64,000 nt of DNA from Pseudomonas silesiensis. Lineage in GTDB: Bacteria > Pseudomonadota > Gammaproteobacteria > Pseudomonadales > Pseudomonadaceae. Shown piece by piece: positions 41,242-51,712 of the stretch (position 1 is its first letter; the number at the start of each line of letters is the position of its first letter). The translations under genes and the position numbers were made by a program. The stretch spans positions 2,810,501-2,874,500 of the forward strand of contig NZ_CP014870.1 in NCBI RefSeq assembly GCF_001661075.1, read 5' to 3'. The notes below the pieces were generated by a model. That model worked only from the letters and a program-made list of their open reading frames with translations. It was not told the DNA's origin and did not search any database.

Positions 41242-42258
41242 TCAATGCACCGCAGCCACCTGCTTGCGCTCTCCAATAGGCGATACGCCGAAAAACCGGC
41301 TGTAGCATTTGGAGAAGTGCGCTGGCGAGACAAAGCCGCACGCCAGGGCGATATCGCGCACTTGCGACTCGCTGCGCAGCAGCAATTGCCGCGCCCGTGA
41401 CAGGCGCAGTTCCAGGTAGTACTGGCTCGGCGTACGCTGCAGGTGCTTGTGAAACAGTCGCTCCAGTTGCCGCACCGACACCTCGTTCAACCGCGCCAGT
41501 TCTTCCAGGCCCACCGGCTCCTCCAGATTAGCCTCCATGATTGCCACCATCTGGCTCAGCTTGGGCTGCGAGGTGCCCAGTTTCTGCCGCAGCGGCACAC
41601 GCTGTTGCTCCCGCGCGCCCCGTACCCGGTCACACAGCAGCAACTCGGCCGCATGGGCGGCGATGTCCCGGCCGCCCGGTTCGCGGGCGATCAACTGCAG
41701 GGTCATGTCCATCGAAGCCACGCCGCCGGAACAGGTGTAGCGGTCGCGATCGAGTTCGAACAGCTGGTTGGAAATGATGATCCCGGGGAAACGCTCCTTC
41801 AGCGCTTCGATGTCTTCCCAGTGAATGGTGCAGCGGTAGCCCTTGAGCAGATCGGCCCGTGCCAGCAAGTGGCTGCCTGTGCAAATCCCGCCGAGCGGCA
41901 CCTGATCGTGCGCCAGTTTGCGCAGCCAATTGAGCAGAGGTCGGCTGCTGTGATTGGAGACGATCGGGTTGGAGCCAACCACGAACAGCATGTCGAGCCT
42001 GGGTGCCTCGGTGATGGCATAGTCGGGCAGGATACGCATGCCGTTGCTGGCCGTGACCGGGTCCAGGCTGGCGGCGATGATCACTGTGCGGAACATCGGT
42101 TCGCGCGCCGCCATGTTGGCCATGCGCAGGGTCTCCACGGCGGAGGCGAAGCCGATGGTAGTGAAGTTGGGGATGACCAGGAAACCCACGGTTTTCACCG
42201 GCCGTTGTTCTTTTGCCGAACGTCCTGCGGCGGGTTTCGCCACCTGGAGTTTCGCCAT
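41242..42258 (-). CDS. GlxA family transcriptional regulator (DJ-1/PfpI plus AraC HTH)
   Basis: 338 aa. The DJ-1/PfpI-like domain is about 22-190 (VGFLVIPNFTTIGFASAVET, LGGICTGSHLLARADLLKGY), the HTH region about 225-325 (LEELARLNEVSVRQLERLFH, DIALACGFVSPAHFSKCYSR). The DRDRYTCSGGVASMDMTLQL segment is typical of the betaine/carnitine regulators GbdR, CdhR and relatives. It faces the MHS transporter and creatinase from the other side; a role in creatine, sarcosine or betaine control is inferred. Confidence 0.92.
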   Translation of the reverse strand: MAKLQVAKPAAGRSAKEQRPVKTVGFLVIPNFTTIGFASAVETLRMANMAAREPMFRTVIIAASLDPVTASNGMRILPDYAITEAPRLDMLFVVGSNPIVSNHSSRPLLNWLRKLAHDQVPLGGICTGSHLLARADLLKGYRCTIHWEDIEALKERFPGIIISNQLFELDRDRYTCSGGVASMDMTLQLIAREPGGRDIAAHAAELLLCDRVRGAREQQRVPLRQKLGTSQPKLSQMVAIMEANLEEPVGLEELARLNEVSVRQLERLFHKHLQRTPSQYYLELRLSRARQLLLRSESQVRDIALACGFVSPAHFSKCYSRFFGVSPIGERKQVAAVH

Positions 42259-42452
42259 CGTTACCGCTCCTCAACTGTAATAGTGACGCGCTTTGCGGCA
42301 AGCTGCCGACAGGTGGCAACGTCATCTCGATTTTATGGTGATTAGCCCTGTATTCGGGTTACTGGATATTACACCCAGAGCCTGATCAATAGGCATTTCG
42401 AGATCTGCTACCGGTGTTCAGGAGGGCGAGGCAGGGGGAAAGGGAAGGCGGC

Positions 42453-43049
42453 CTACCAACCCTTGACCCCACTCATATCCGGCAACTTGTGCGCGATGCC
42501 CTTGTGGCAATCGATGCAGGTGGCTTCACCCTTGGCCAGGGACGTCGAGTGCATGGCAGCGGCGCGTTTGCCCTGGCGGGTGAAGTCCATGAACTCGAAG
42601 TTGTGGCAGTTGCGGCATTCGCGAGAGTCGTTGGCCTTGAGCCTGGCCCATTCATGTTCGGCCAGCTCGCGGCGCAGGGCGACAAACTTGTCGCGGGTGT
42701 CGATGGTGCCGAAGATTTTGCCCCAGACCTCCTTCGAGGCTTGCATCTTGCGCGCGATTTTATGGGTCCATTCGTGGGGCACGTGACAGTCCGGGCAACT
42801 GGCGCGCACACCGGAACGGTTGGTGTAGTGGATCGTGTCCTTGAGCTCGACGAAAACGTTGTCGCGCATTTCATGGCAGGAGATGCAGAATTTCTCTGTG
42901 TTGCTCAACTCGAGCGCCGTATTGAAACCGCCCCAGAAAATGATCCCGGCGATAAAGCCCCCCAGCGTCAGAAAGCCCAGGCTGTAATAGAGGCTCGGCC
43001 GACGCAGGATGCCCCAGTAGTCCTTGAGCAGGGCGAACAGTGCTTTCAT
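42453..43049 (-). CDS. napC: NapC tetraheme c-type cytochrome (quinol dehydrogenase)
   Basis: 198 aa with one N-terminal membrane anchor ([19 protein letters not shown]) and four CxxCH haem sites: CISCH, CPDCH, CRNCH and CIDCH. It carries electrons from the quinol pool across the membrane to the NapAB complex. It is the last gene of the nap operon, starting nine bases after napB. Confidence 0.96.
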   Translation of the reverse strand: MKALFALLKDYWGILRRPSLYYSLGFLTLGGFIAGIIFWGGFNTALELSNTEKFCISCHEMRDNVFVELKDTIHYTNRSGVRASCPDCHVPHEWTHKIARKMQASKEVWGKIFGTIDTRDKFVALRRELAEHEWARLKANDSRECRNCHNFEFMDFTRQGKRAAAMHSTSLAKGEATCIDCHKGIAHKLPDMSGVKGW

Positions 43050-43058
43050 CTTGCCTCC

Positions 43059-43544
43059 TCAGGGTTTCTGCGCGGCGTTGGCGTCGTCTTGCAATATTTT
43101 GTCGATGGTCTCGAAGTTGTTGCCTACCAGGGGCAGCACCTCCATTTGCGGCACATGGCACTGGTTACAGAAGTACCGACGCGGTGACACCGCCGCCAGC
43201 GCCTGGCCGTCGCGGTCCATGTAGTGGGTGATGCTGATCATCGTCGCCTGGCTGCGCGCGCTATTGGCACGGCTGTGACAAGACAGGCACTTGTTGCCGT
43301 TGATGTCGATTTGATAACCGCGAATGCTGTGGGGGATGGTGGGCGGCTGGTCCGGGTAGTTGCGTTCGCGCTTGAGGTCTTTGTTTTCTTCGATGGCGAT
43401 GGGCGGGGCCGGCATGCTCTGGGTCAAGGTGCCACCTGGCCGGCGCCCGTCCGGCCCGGAGGCATCGAGCGGGTAGTCGACGTCTGCAGCCATCACCACG
43501 CCGATCGCAGCGAGCAGGAGCAACGGCAGGATTCGAAAAGGCAT
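43059..43544 (-). CDS. napB: NapB diheme cytochrome c subunit of periplasmic nitrate reductase
   Basis: 161 aa from the ATG at 43544, where the signal peptide begins (MPFRILPLLLLAAIGVVMA). Two haem-binding sites are seen: KCLSCHSR and CNQCHVPQ. It receives electrons from NapC and passes them to NapA in the periplasm. It follows napA by 11 bases. Confidence 0.95.
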   Translation of the reverse strand: MPFRILPLLLLAAIGVVMAADVDYPLDASGPDGRRPGGTLTQSMPAPPIAIEENKDLKRERNYPDQPPTIPHSIRGYQIDINGNKCLSCHSRANSARSQATMISITHYMDRDGQALAAVSPRRYFCNQCHVPQMEVLPLVGNNFETIDKILQDDANAAQKP

Positions 43545-43555
43545 GACGGTTCTCC

Positions 43556-46060
43556 TCAGGCCACGCTGATCAACTCGATGCGTATCGCGCATTTTTTGTA
43601 GTCGGTTTGCTTGGAGATCGGGTCGGTGGCGTCGAGCGTGACCTTGTTGATCAGCTTATTGGCATCGAAAAACGGCACGAACACCAGCCCCTGCGGCGGT
43701 TTGTTGCGCCCGCGGGTTTCGATGCGCGCGCGGATTTCACCGCGCCGGCTGATCAGCTTCACTTCACTGCCGCGCCTTGCCTTCAATGCCTTGGCATCGT
43801 CGGGGTGCATGTACACCAGGGCGTCCGGCACCGCTTTGTACAGCTCTTCGACACGCTGGGTCATGGTGCCGGTGTGCCAGTGCTCGAGCACGCGTCCGGT
43901 GCTCAGCCAGAACGGGTAATCGGCATCCGGGGCTTCGGCCGGGGGCTCGTAGGGGAGGGCGAAGATGATCGCCTTCTTGTCCGGGTAACCGTAGAACTGC
44001 ACCTCGCTGCCTTTCTCCACGTAGGGGTCCAGCCCCTCGCGATAGCGCCAGCGGGTTTCCTTGCCGTCGACCACCGGCCAGCGCAGGCCTCGTTCGCTGT
44101 GGTAACGGTCGAACGTGGCCAGGTCATGGCCGTGGCCGCGGCCGAATTGGGCGTACTCTTCGAACAAACCTTTTTGCAGGTAGAAACCGAAGGCCTTGGC
44201 TTCATCGTTCTTGTAGCCGGCTTCCAGTTGCTCGACGGGGAACTGGTCTACCTGGCCATTTTTGAACAGCACCTCGAACAGGGTCTTGCCCTTGTACTCA
44301 GGCGCCTTGGCCAGCAACTCGGCAGGCCAGGTTTCGTCGGTGGTGAAACGCTTGGAAAACTCCAGCAACTGCCACAGGTCGGACTTGGCGTCCCCCGGGG
44401 CGGTCACCAATTGATGCCAGAATTGCGTCCGTCGTTCGGCATTGCCAAACGCACCTTCCTTTTCCACCCACATGGCGCTGGGCAGGATCAGGTCGGCGGC
44501 CTGGGCGGAAACGGTGGGGTAGACGTCGGAGACAATCACGAAGTTTTGCGGGTTACGCCAGCCCGGCAGCACTTCCTGCATGATGTTCGGCCCGGCGTGC
44601 ATGTTGTTGCTGGCCTGGGTCCAGTAGACGTTGAGCACGCCGTCCTTGAGCATGCGGCTCTGTTCCACCGCATGAAAACCGGGTTTCTCCTGAATGGTGC
44701 CGGCGGGCAGCTTCCAGATTTTTTCGGCGATGGCGCGGTGCTTGGGGTTGGTCACGACCAGGTCGGCAGGCAAGCGGTGGGAGAAGGTCCCGACCTCGCG
44801 CGCGGTACCGCAGGCCGACGGCTGGCCCGTCAACGAGAAGGGGCTGTTGCCCGGCTCGCTGATCTTGCCCGTGAGCAAGTGGATGTTGTAGATCAGGTTG
44901 TTGGCCCAGACGCCGCGGGTATGCTGGTTGAAACCCATGGTCCAGAACGACACGACCTTGCGCTTGGGGTCGGCATACAACTCGGCCAGGCTTTTGAGTC
45001 GTTCAGCCGGGACACCGGTCTCCCTGGCGGTTCGCTCCAGGGTGTAGGGTTTGACGAACGTTGCGTACTGTTCGAAGGAAATGTCCGTCCAGGTGTTGGC
45101 CTTGGCCGCGTTTTTCGCTTTCATTTCCCGTGGATCGTCAGGGCGCAGGCCGTAGCCGATGTCATCGGCGCCTTGGGCAAACCGGGTGTGCTTGCTGATG
45201 AAATCCTGGTTCACCGAGCCGCTTTCAATGATGTGGTTGGCGATGTAGTTGAGGATCATCAGGTCGGTTTGCGGCTTGAACACCATGGGGATGTCGGCCA
45301 GTTCGAAGCTGCGATGCTCGAAGGTCGACAGTACGGCGACTTTCACGTGAGGCTGGCTCAGGCGCCGATCGGTGACCCGGCTCCAGAGCACCGGGTGCAT
45401 CTCGGCCATGTTCGAACCCCAGAGCACGAAGGCATCGGTGGCTTCGATGTCGTCGTAGCACCCCATCGGCTCATCCATGCCGAAGGTGCGCATGAAGCCC
45501 ATCACCGCCGAGGCCATGCAATGCCGGGCGTTGGGGTCGATGTTATTGCTGCGAAAGCCTGCTTTCATCAGCTTGTTGGCGGCATAACCTTCCCACACCG
45601 TCCATTGCCCGGAACCGAACATGCCGACTGATCCGGGCCCTTTGCTCTTCAAGGCTTCCTTGAACTTGAGCTCCATGATGTCGAAGGCTTTTTCCCAACT
45701 GATCGGCTGGAATTCGCCCTGCTTGTCGTACTGGCCATTGCTCATGCGCAACAGCGGTTGGGTCAGGCGATCGACGCCATACATGATTTTCGACAGGAAA
45801 TAGCCCTTCACGCAGTTCAGCCCACGATTGACCTCGGCCTTGACGTCGCCATGGGTGGCGACCACCCGGTTGTCCCGGGTCGCGACCATCACGCTGCAGC
45901 CGGTGCCGCAGAAGCGGCAGGGTGCCTTGTTCCAGTCCAGGGTCACCATGTCCGCTTCGGTCACCAGATTACTGGCGGAGGTCACGATCGGCAGGCCGGC
46001 AGCGGCGGCGGCAATGGCGGCGGCCTGGGCCTTGACGAATGCTCGGCGGCTCATGCTCAT
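43556..46060 (-). CDS. napA: NapA catalytic subunit of periplasmic nitrate reductase
   Basis: 834 aa, full length. The N-terminus [20 protein letters not shown] is a Tat signal. A [4Fe-4S] site is formed by C48, C51, C55 and C83 (CRFCGTGC and NCVKG); the molybdenum ligand is Cys181 in [10 protein letters not shown]. It binds bis-MGD and reduces nitrate to nitrite in the periplasm. The start overlaps the napD stop (ATGA-type); an ATG two codons later (MSRRAFVK) is also possible. Confidence 0.97.
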   Translation of the reverse strand: MSMSRRAFVKAQAAAIAAAAAGLPIVTSASNLVTEADMVTLDWNKAPCRFCGTGCSVMVATRDNRVVATHGDVKAEVNRGLNCVKGYFLSKIMYGVDRLTQPLLRMSNGQYDKQGEFQPISWEKAFDIMELKFKEALKSKGPGSVGMFGSGQWTVWEGYAANKLMKAGFRSNNIDPNARHCMASAVMGFMRTFGMDEPMGCYDDIEATDAFVLWGSNMAEMHPVLWSRVTDRRLSQPHVKVAVLSTFEHRSFELADIPMVFKPQTDLMILNYIANHIIESGSVNQDFISKHTRFAQGADDIGYGLRPDDPREMKAKNAAKANTWTDISFEQYATFVKPYTLERTARETGVPAERLKSLAELYADPKRKVVSFWTMGFNQHTRGVWANNLIYNIHLLTGKISEPGNSPFSLTGQPSACGTAREVGTFSHRLPADLVVTNPKHRAIAEKIWKLPAGTIQEKPGFHAVEQSRMLKDGVLNVYWTQASNNMHAGPNIMQEVLPGWRNPQNFVIVSDVYPTVSAQAADLILPSAMWVEKEGAFGNAERRTQFWHQLVTAPGDAKSDLWQLLEFSKRFTTDETWPAELLAKAPEYKGKTLFEVLFKNGQVDQFPVEQLEAGYKNDEAKAFGFYLQKGLFEEYAQFGRGHGHDLATFDRYHSERGLRWPVVDGKETRWRYREGLDPYVEKGSEVQFYGYPDKKAIIFALPYEPPAEAPDADYPFWLSTGRVLEHWHTGTMTQRVEELYKAVPDALVYMHPDDAKALKARRGSEVKLISRRGEIRARIETRGRNKPPQGLVFVPFFDANKLINKVTLDATDPISKQTDYKKCAIRIELISVA

Positions 46061-46317
46061 TCGATGTCTCCTTCGGGTTCGAGGAGTTCATGGTAGATCA
46101 ACGCGGCGTTGAGCACGCCCGGCAGGTTGTTGATCTGTTCGATGCGTTGCAGAATCTGGTTTTCGTGCACGGCCTCAAGGACCACCACCAGTTTTCCGGC
46201 CGCACTTTCCTGATGCAGTTCCAGGCCGTCCAGCAGGCGCAGGTTGGCTTTCACGGCGTCGAACAATTCGGGCCGGGCGAGTACGACAAGACTGGCAATA
46301 TGCAGAGCTTCGTCCAT
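46057..46317 (-). CDS. napD: NapD chaperone for NapA maturation
   Basis: 86 aa, normal for Nap[21 protein letters not shown] and QIRN-type beta-alpha repeats (here [20 protein letters not shown]) form the ferredoxin-like fold that binds the NapA Tat signal peptide. It overlaps the napA start by four bases and is second in the operon. Confidence 0.93.
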   Translation of the reverse strand: MDEALHIASLVVLARPELFDAVKANLRLLDGLELHQESAAGKLVVVLEAVHENQILQRIEQINNLPGVLNAALIYHELLEPEGDIE

Positions 46318-46350
46318 GTGCTGGCTCCAATAGGCCTTGAGCGATGGCTA

Positions 46351-46518
46351 TTAGTTGGGAGGGCCGGGTGGTCCATACAGCATCTGGAAAAACCAGACGA
46401 GAAAGCCGTAGCCGCCAACGATGGCGACCGACAGCAGCGGGAAGAGGCAGACGACAAGAAAGAGGAACAGCCGGGTTTCCTTGCGACGCTCGGGTTTGCG
46501 TTCTTCAGCCAATGGCAT
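46351..46518 (-). CDS. napE: NapE small membrane protein
   Basis: 55 aa from the ATG at 46518. One membrane helix (LFLFLVVCLFPLLSVAIVGG) and the C-terminal WFFQMLYGPPGPP match NapE. Its role in nitrate reduction is not established even for the family. It is the first gene of napEDABC; napF is absent. No clear FNR or NarL site was recognised in the 171 bases upstream. Confidence 0.9.
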   Translation of the reverse strand: MPLAEERKPERRKETRLFLFLVVCLFPLLSVAIVGGYGFLVWFFQMLYGPPGPPN

Positions 46519-46689
46519 CGAGCAATCTCCAGCCGAACTTTGCAATCAGACTAGATCACCAAGTTTTCGCCGGTTTCCTGGCATGGGCATTTAGCGACCG
46601 GCGGTGCATTATCGAGGCTGCGGTGTTTCAACCGCTATAAAGGGTCAACCCATTACTTCGTTTGGTTTCGGTAAACGGGATGATCTCTG

Positions 46690-49131
46690 TCATCTCGACA
46701 CGCGATCACACACGGCCTGCCTGGTCGCCAACCGAAAAAAGTAATCCTGATACCAGCGTTTGTAACTTTCCTGCGCTTCGGGATCTGCCTGTTGCAGGAC
46801 TTCCATCAGCCTCGCCTCGGGGACTTCTTCCCAGCGGATTGTTGGCTGGTAAGGGACGAAGCTGCGTGTGGCGCTCTCCAGCGCTATCAGCTGAATGATT
46901 GGAAAGTCTTGCCCAAGGCCACCTGCCAGCGCCTTACGAAAGAAGCGCTGCAGTAGCACGAAGTCTTCCAGCGGCGCCATGAAGTCGTCGTACGAAGGGC
47001 TGTACAATTGATCTTTCAGGTAACCTGGCAGACGGCTCGATATTCGCTGGCGCAATTGCTGGAGGCCCCGCGCAGGGAAATCCATCGCGATGGTGCTCGC
47101 CCCACCGTTCACCTTATCGGGAGCCTGCCCGCGCCCAAGGGCAAAGGTGGTGTGGACCCAGATGTCGATATTTCCAAGACGGTCAGGGGAGCGTTTCATC
47201 CAGGCCCAGTCCGGTCCTGTCGCGACGCGTCGCTCCCGAAACTGCGGAGTGTGATCTTCAGCCAGCCGGTACTGATCCGGCAGGCCTGGACCCGCGACAT
47301 CGGGTAGGGTGCCGGGGGAGGCGTAGGCGCCGGTGAGCGTATCGAGCAGCCGGTCTGCCTCTGCCACCCTGCAGCCCAGCGGCGTATCGATCAGCACGGG
47401 ATGCGTGTAAGTCGCGCGGCTGATCAACTTCCCGTCACCGGGCGCACTCGTCACGGCCACCACTCGACCCTCCGCTGCATAGCGCAATGCCTGGTTGACG
47501 ATGGCCGCATCATAGACGCCAAGATTGATCCATTGATCCTTCGACATGATCTCCAGGGTGACTTTGGTGGTGGCGGCTGTTGCCGGTAGCAGGGTCCAGC
47601 GAATCCGGGTGGCATCGATCCCTTGAGCGTCGGTGTCCTGGCCGATCAATACTTCCCGGATGCGCAAGCCACTGGAAACCACTTCGAAGTCAGGGGCCCC
47701 GGGGAACAGTCGATCATCGCCACCCGGACGCTCTTGCGATGCTGTATCCATCGGGGGCGGGTGGAGTTCGGCGACCTTGGTGCTGACCGCCTCGGCGATT
47801 TTCGCTTCTCGCAGGGCTTGGGGGCTTGGTGTCCAACCCTGGCCCTCGGCCGCCATCAGCGATCTGACCAGGCTACGAGCTTCGTTTGTGGCTTCAAAGG
47901 AAGCCTGACGCGCCGCCACGGCAGGCACTCCGGGCCGGGCAGAACTCATGAGTGCTTCGGTCACCCAGTTCTTCGCCCAGGTGTGCGTCCAGGTTCTGAC
48001 GGCGTTCCTGCCCAGGTCCTTGACCAGTGTTTTAGCTTGCCTGCCCAACGCTGTCGTGGGTATGGCATTGACGGGTCCAAAGGCCTGGTCCAGCACCTGT
48101 GCAACCAGTTTTTCCCGGGCATCCAGAGGGGCGAGCGGGGTGCCATAGCGCTGCTCGAGCACTGCGGTCAAATGGGCGAAGCTCTTCGGGTTTTGCTGTT
48201 CAAGGCGCGCGACAAAGGGGGTTATTGCCTGCTCGATCTGTTGTTGTGCTTTGACAATGCCTGGCTTGTCCTCAATCACATCGCCGAGCGTCGCTGCGAC
48301 TTCTCGCCGGACGTTCGTCGCGCTGTCGGCAGAGTCGGACACGTCGATGCGCCGACCGGTCAGGGCTGCACGGACAAATTCAGACTCGCTGCGGTTTGAC
48401 GGCGTGACCTGCACCCATTGCACGAAGACAGGGCTGCGGGTCATGTCACTGAGGGCTGCCCGGACGAAAAGCCGGGTGGCGGCCTGGACCGCTGGGGCAG
48501 CAGTCTTTGGATTGGCGGGTTTGGCATTGGCCTGCTTCAGCGGGGGAAGGGCGGACAGTGCGTCTTCCATGTCCCGCTGCGCTTGTTGATCTGCCGCATT
48601 CATCCGAAGGTTGTTGACCATCAGCTGCATGTTGTAGGCCAGGGGTTCGGCGCTCCAGCCAATCAGGGAAAGAATGAGCAGAGCGGTGGTGACATAAGGC
48701 GCAGGCGTTCTCACCGGGCCGGGGTCGTTGCCCGATTCTTCGCTGGACAGCCCGTGTGCCTGGCGCGCTGCAAAGTACAACGAAAGGCCGACGCCGAGTA
48801 AGCCGAGGATGCCCAGGAATGTGCCGTATTGGCCGATTTCTCTGGTCACCCAAAGGACCGACTGTGCCGGGTCAATGGCCGCCTGGGGTACGACGCGGGT
48901 GCTTGAAGACAGGAAACGGCATGCCAGCATGAGCAGGATCACGGTGCCAATGATGATGGCCCCTGTCCCCGCCAGGTGTCGCAGGCGCTTCAGTACTGTC
49001 AGGCTGCCTGTACGCGTCTTGCTTTCTGGACGATCGACTGTCTTGCGTCGAAATTTGCCGAGAACCTTCAGCCAGACATGACACACGGCCCACAGTGCAA
49101 CAAGCAGTGTCAGGATTGCGTACGGGCGCAT
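46690..49131 (-). CDS. Unassigned 813-aa membrane protein
   Basis: 813 aa. Four membrane segments lie in the first ~180 residues (about 4-22, 53-73, 100-120 and 146-165: AILTLLVALWAVCHVWLKV, AIIIGTVILLMLACRFL, LGILGLLGVGLSLYFAA and a TTALLILSLIGW helix). About 630 soluble residues follow, with Ala/Gln-rich helical stretches and a beta-rich section near 510-570. No catalytic motif or named family is recognised. The C-terminal part (IIQLIALESATRSFVPYQPT) looks globular. The stop lies 171 bases upstream of napE, with no clear terminator. It may be a surface or periplasmic assembly factor, but nothing in the sequence shows this. Confidence 0.8.
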   Translation of the reverse strand: MRPYAILTLLVALWAVCHVWLKVLGKFRRKTVDRPESKTRTGSLTVLKRLRHLAGTGAIIIGTVILLMLACRFLSSSTRVVPQAAIDPAQSVLWVTREIGQYGTFLGILGLLGVGLSLYFAARQAHGLSSEESGNDPGPVRTPAPYVTTALLILSLIGWSAEPLAYNMQLMVNNLRMNAADQQAQRDMEDALSALPPLKQANAKPANPKTAAPAVQAATRLFVRAALSDMTRSPVFVQWVQVTPSNRSESEFVRAALTGRRIDVSDSADSATNVRREVAATLGDVIEDKPGIVKAQQQIEQAITPFVARLEQQNPKSFAHLTAVLEQRYGTPLAPLDAREKLVAQVLDQAFGPVNAIPTTALGRQAKTLVKDLGRNAVRTWTHTWAKNWVTEALMSSARPGVPAVAARQASFEATNEARSLVRSLMAAEGQGWTPSPQALREAKIAEAVSTKVAELHPPPMDTASQERPGGDDRLFPGAPDFEVVSSGLRIREVLIGQDTDAQGIDATRIRWTLLPATAATTKVTLEIMSKDQWINLGVYDAAIVNQALRYAAEGRVVAVTSAPGDGKLISRATYTHPVLIDTPLGCRVAEADRLLDTLTGAYASPGTLPDVAGPGLPDQYRLAEDHTPQFRERRVATGPDWAWMKRSPDRLGNIDIWVHTTFALGRGQAPDKVNGGASTIAMDFPARGLQQLRQRISSRLPGYLKDQLYSPSYDDFMAPLEDFVLLQRFFRKALAGGLGQDFPIIQLIALESATRSFVPYQPTIRWEEVPEARLMEVLQQADPEAQESYKRWYQDYFFRLATRQAVCDRVSR

Positions 49132-49643
49132 GGCGTTCTCCGGCAGACACGGCGCTTGCTTTCACAGCCTTGACCGCAGAACGCGACTGCCGTGCCGATC
49201 TTCCTCGATGCACAGAAAATCGAACCCCCACGTTGCTGTGCACGGCTGTCTGTACAGGGGCGCCGAAATCCTGATGCCGCCGTGCCACCCTAGCAGTAAG
49301 GTTGCGAAATATTGACAGTGCAACCCGATGAGACGAACGGGCTGCCCGGCGCATCGCTGATGGGTCTGCTCAATGCATGGCCTTGCGCGAACGTTTCAAC
49401 GCAGCCGGTTCAGCTCAGCCTTGACTCAATGCAATGGCAAACGAGACCACGATCATGCAGGCAAATGCAAAATTGAGATTCATGAAGTTTTTCATCCTGA
49501 CTATTCGAATGGGCGGCATTTTGCACAGTTCAAGGACAAATTAAAAATTCGGCTTCATGATTTGAATGATCGATCCCATTGATGGCCGGGGCGGCGAGTG
49601 CAGGTCTGCGCAAACCAGCCGTCCTGCTGTTCGGGTCGCGACT
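49132..49643. other. Intergenic region of 512 bases without a supported gene
   Basis: Several short open frames exist on both strands, but none has a ribosome-binding site or family resemblance. The right part presumably contains the end of the bestrophin transcript and the left part the promoter of the 813-aa gene. No terminator or repeat was found. Confidence 0.5.
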
Positions 49644-50543
49644 TCAGCGCAACACATAATCCACCGGCTCCAGGACCGGGGGAAGTTGCGTCGCCCCCAG
49701 CGCAGCCAGCACTTCCCGTTCGATGGTGCGCACCATGGCATCGGTGGACAGGTCGTTTTCGTCGCGGCCGAACGGGTCCTCCAGCTCATCGCCGATCGCA
49801 TCCAGGCCGAAGAAGGTGTAACTGACGATCGCGGTGAACACCGGCGCCAGCCAGCCCAGCGGTTCAGCCATGGCGAAGGGCAGCAAGATGCAGAAGAGGT
49901 AGGTGGTTCTGTGCAGCAGCAGGGTATAGGCGAAGGGCAGGGGCGTGTGTTTGATGCGTTCACAGATGGCCTGAGACCGGGTCAGGTCGGTCAGGTGGTT
50001 GGCCATCAATGTATAGCGCCACTCACTGATTGCCCCCGACTCGCCGAGTGCCGAACACTGCCGGCCGACCTCGATCAGGATGCGTCCGCTGATATCCGGC
50101 ACGTTGCCCGCGGGCATGGGGTCCAGCCAGTCACACGCGGCATCCAGTTCCTTTTCCGAGCGCAGTCTGGCGTTGAGCGCATGGGCGAAACCGCACAGGT
50201 TACGCAAGATGACCTGGCGCTCGTTCGCGTTCTTGATGACCTGGGTTTCACGAATCAGCGAGCGGATCCCGACGATCATTTCGCCCCAGGCTTTTCGCGC
50301 TTCGTACCAGCGGTCATAGCAGGCGTTGTTGCGAAAGCTCATGAAAATCGACAGGGACAAGCCCAGCAAGGTGAACGGCGTGGCGTTGACCTTGGCAAAA
50401 AAACTGGGGTGCAGGGTTTCGACGAGCACGATGACGCAGGCCAGCAACGTGACCATCAGGCTGCGCAAGGCAATCCGCTTGGCGATCGAGCCCTTGAGCG
50501 CACTGAGGATGTTGATCAGGTTGGGTTTGGGTCTGACGATCAT
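49644..50543 (-). CDS. Bestrophin family ion channel (YneE/UPF0187)
   Basis: 299 aa, typical bacterial bestrophin length. FTLLGLSLSIFMSFRNNACY followed by DRWYEARKAWGEM is the family signature, and membrane helices lie at about 27-45, 50-70, 210-230 and 235-255. Bacterial bestrophins form pentameric ion channels in the inner membrane. Single gene; the start has no strong ribosome-binding site. Confidence 0.9.
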   Translation of the reverse strand: MIVRPKPNLINILSALKGSIAKRIALRSLMVTLLACVIVLVETLHPSFFAKVNATPFTLLGLSLSIFMSFRNNACYDRWYEARKAWGEMIVGIRSLIRETQVIKNANERQVILRNLCGFAHALNARLRSEKELDAACDWLDPMPAGNVPDISGRILIEVGRQCSALGESGAISEWRYTLMANHLTDLTRSQAICERIKHTPLPFAYTLLLHRTTYLFCILLPFAMAEPLGWLAPVFTAIVSYTFFGLDAIGDELEDPFGRDENDLSTDAMVRTIEREVLAALGATQLPPVLEPVDYVLR

Positions 50544-50708
50544 GGTGGTCTACCTGCGCAGGTGTTCACCTTGAGGGGGGCTGCGCTGTTCACGGATGTT
50601 GAGTGTGCAGGCTAAATGCAACGTGGCAGGGCGTCCAATCACTGGTTATGACCGGTTGATCGACAGCATCTATGACGCGCACTCGTTGAAAGGCGGGCCC
50701 CGTTTCCC

Positions 50709-50836
50709 TGTAGGAGCGAGCTTGCTCCGGGCGGCGTTCCGACGATGGACGACAACGATGACGCGAGCTGTCTGGAAGAACGCGTCGCTCTTGAGTCCAT
50801 CGTCGGAACGCCGCCCGGAGCAAGCTCGCTCCTACA
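50709..50836. repeat. REPIN with perfect 40-bp arms
   Basis: The left arm (50709-50748) starts TGTAGGAGCGAGCTTGCTCC and ends ACGATGG; the right arm (50797-50836) is its exact reverse complement over 40 bases. The loop is 48 bases. The rest of 50544-50860 shows nothing else. Confidence 0.92.
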
Positions 50837-50860
50837 GAGGGGGATTAGTATCCGGGCGTT

Positions 50861-51712
50861 TTATGGGGTACCAAACATCGCCGTCCAGTAGATCCCCGAA
50901 TCACTCTTCGGATCCACCGCATACGCCGCGCCCAACTCCTGGAACCCGGGGTTCATCAGGTTTGCGCAATGCCCGGGACTGGACACCCAGCCATCCACCA
51001 CCCTGCGCACGGTGTCTTGCCCGGCGGCAATGTTTTCGCCGATCTGCTGACCGCTGTAACCCGCCAGTTCGGCCCGGTCACCCGGCGTGCGGCCATCGCG
51101 GTCCTTGTGATCGAAGTAGTTGTTGTTGGCCATCGAGCGCGAGTGAGTCTCGGCCGCCGTCGCCAGCGTGGTGTTCCAGGTCAGCGGCGTGGTGGCGGCA
51201 AAGGCTTGCGTGCCGCACTGGCGCGGCCGGCTGCGGGCGACATTGAGTTCGGCCAGCAGCTTCTGGCCTTCCGCCTGCCAATCGCCGAGGCGCCCGCTCA
51301 ACAGCGGACGGGCGAGCACGATGCGCCATTCACGGTCCTGGCGGCTGACGCCGATGTCGACGAATTGCGGGTCGAGCACCACCTGGCAAAAACTCTCGCG
51401 AATCGCGGTCATGGCGGACTGTGCGTCACGGGGGCCGGACAGGCTGATCGCCTGCACGTTGACCATCGGATAACCCGCCGTCGCCAAGGCCTGCTGCAGG
51501 TTACCGATGCTGGTGGCTGACAACGCCAGCCGTGGATCGCCCGCCAGCGGTGGCAGCTCTGGTGAGGCCTGGCCCTCGCACGGCTGCGACTGGCTGCGGT
51601 AGCTGTTGATCGAGTCGATCAGCTGTTTCTCGTCGGCTGCCCGCGCATTCACGGCGCACAACAGGCCCAGTGTTAACGTGGCAAGACAGCTGACGGATGA
51701 AATGAAGCGCAT
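50861..51712 (-). CDS. Exported CAP/SCP-domain protein (YkwD-like)
   Basis: 283 aa from the ATG at 51712, with AAGGAGGAT in front. Signal peptide about 1-24 (ISSVSCLATLTLGLLCAVNA). The CAP domain is C-terminal, about 160-280: AAETHSRSMANNNYFDHKDR, GENIAAGQDTVRRVVDGWVS, SPGHCANLMNPGFQELGAAY. The first ~130 residues are extra to the domain. It is probably periplasmic or secreted, of unknown activity. It is divergent from the cell wall hydrolase gene. Confidence 0.88.
   Translation of the reverse strand: MRFISSVSCLATLTLGLLCAVNARAADEKQLIDSINSYRSQSQPCEGQASPELPPLAGDPRLALSATSIGNLQQALATAGYPMVNVQAISLSGPRDAQSAMTAIRESFCQVVLDPQFVDIGVSRQDREWRIVLARPLLSGRLGDWQAEGQKLLAELNVARSRPRQCGTQAFAATTPLTWNTTLATAAETHSRSMANNNYFDHKDRDGRTPGDRAELAGYSGQQIGENIAAGQDTVRRVVDGWVSSPGHCANLMNPGFQELGAAYAVDPKSDSGIYWTAMFGTP

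Noticed and set aside
43607..45631. Plus-strand open frame of 674 codons antisense to napA
   Set aside because: Shadow of the NapA gene with no recognisable domain.
46519..46689. FNR- or NarL-type sites in front of napE
   Set aside because: No TTGAT-n4-ATCAA-like or paired NarL heptamers could be read with confidence.
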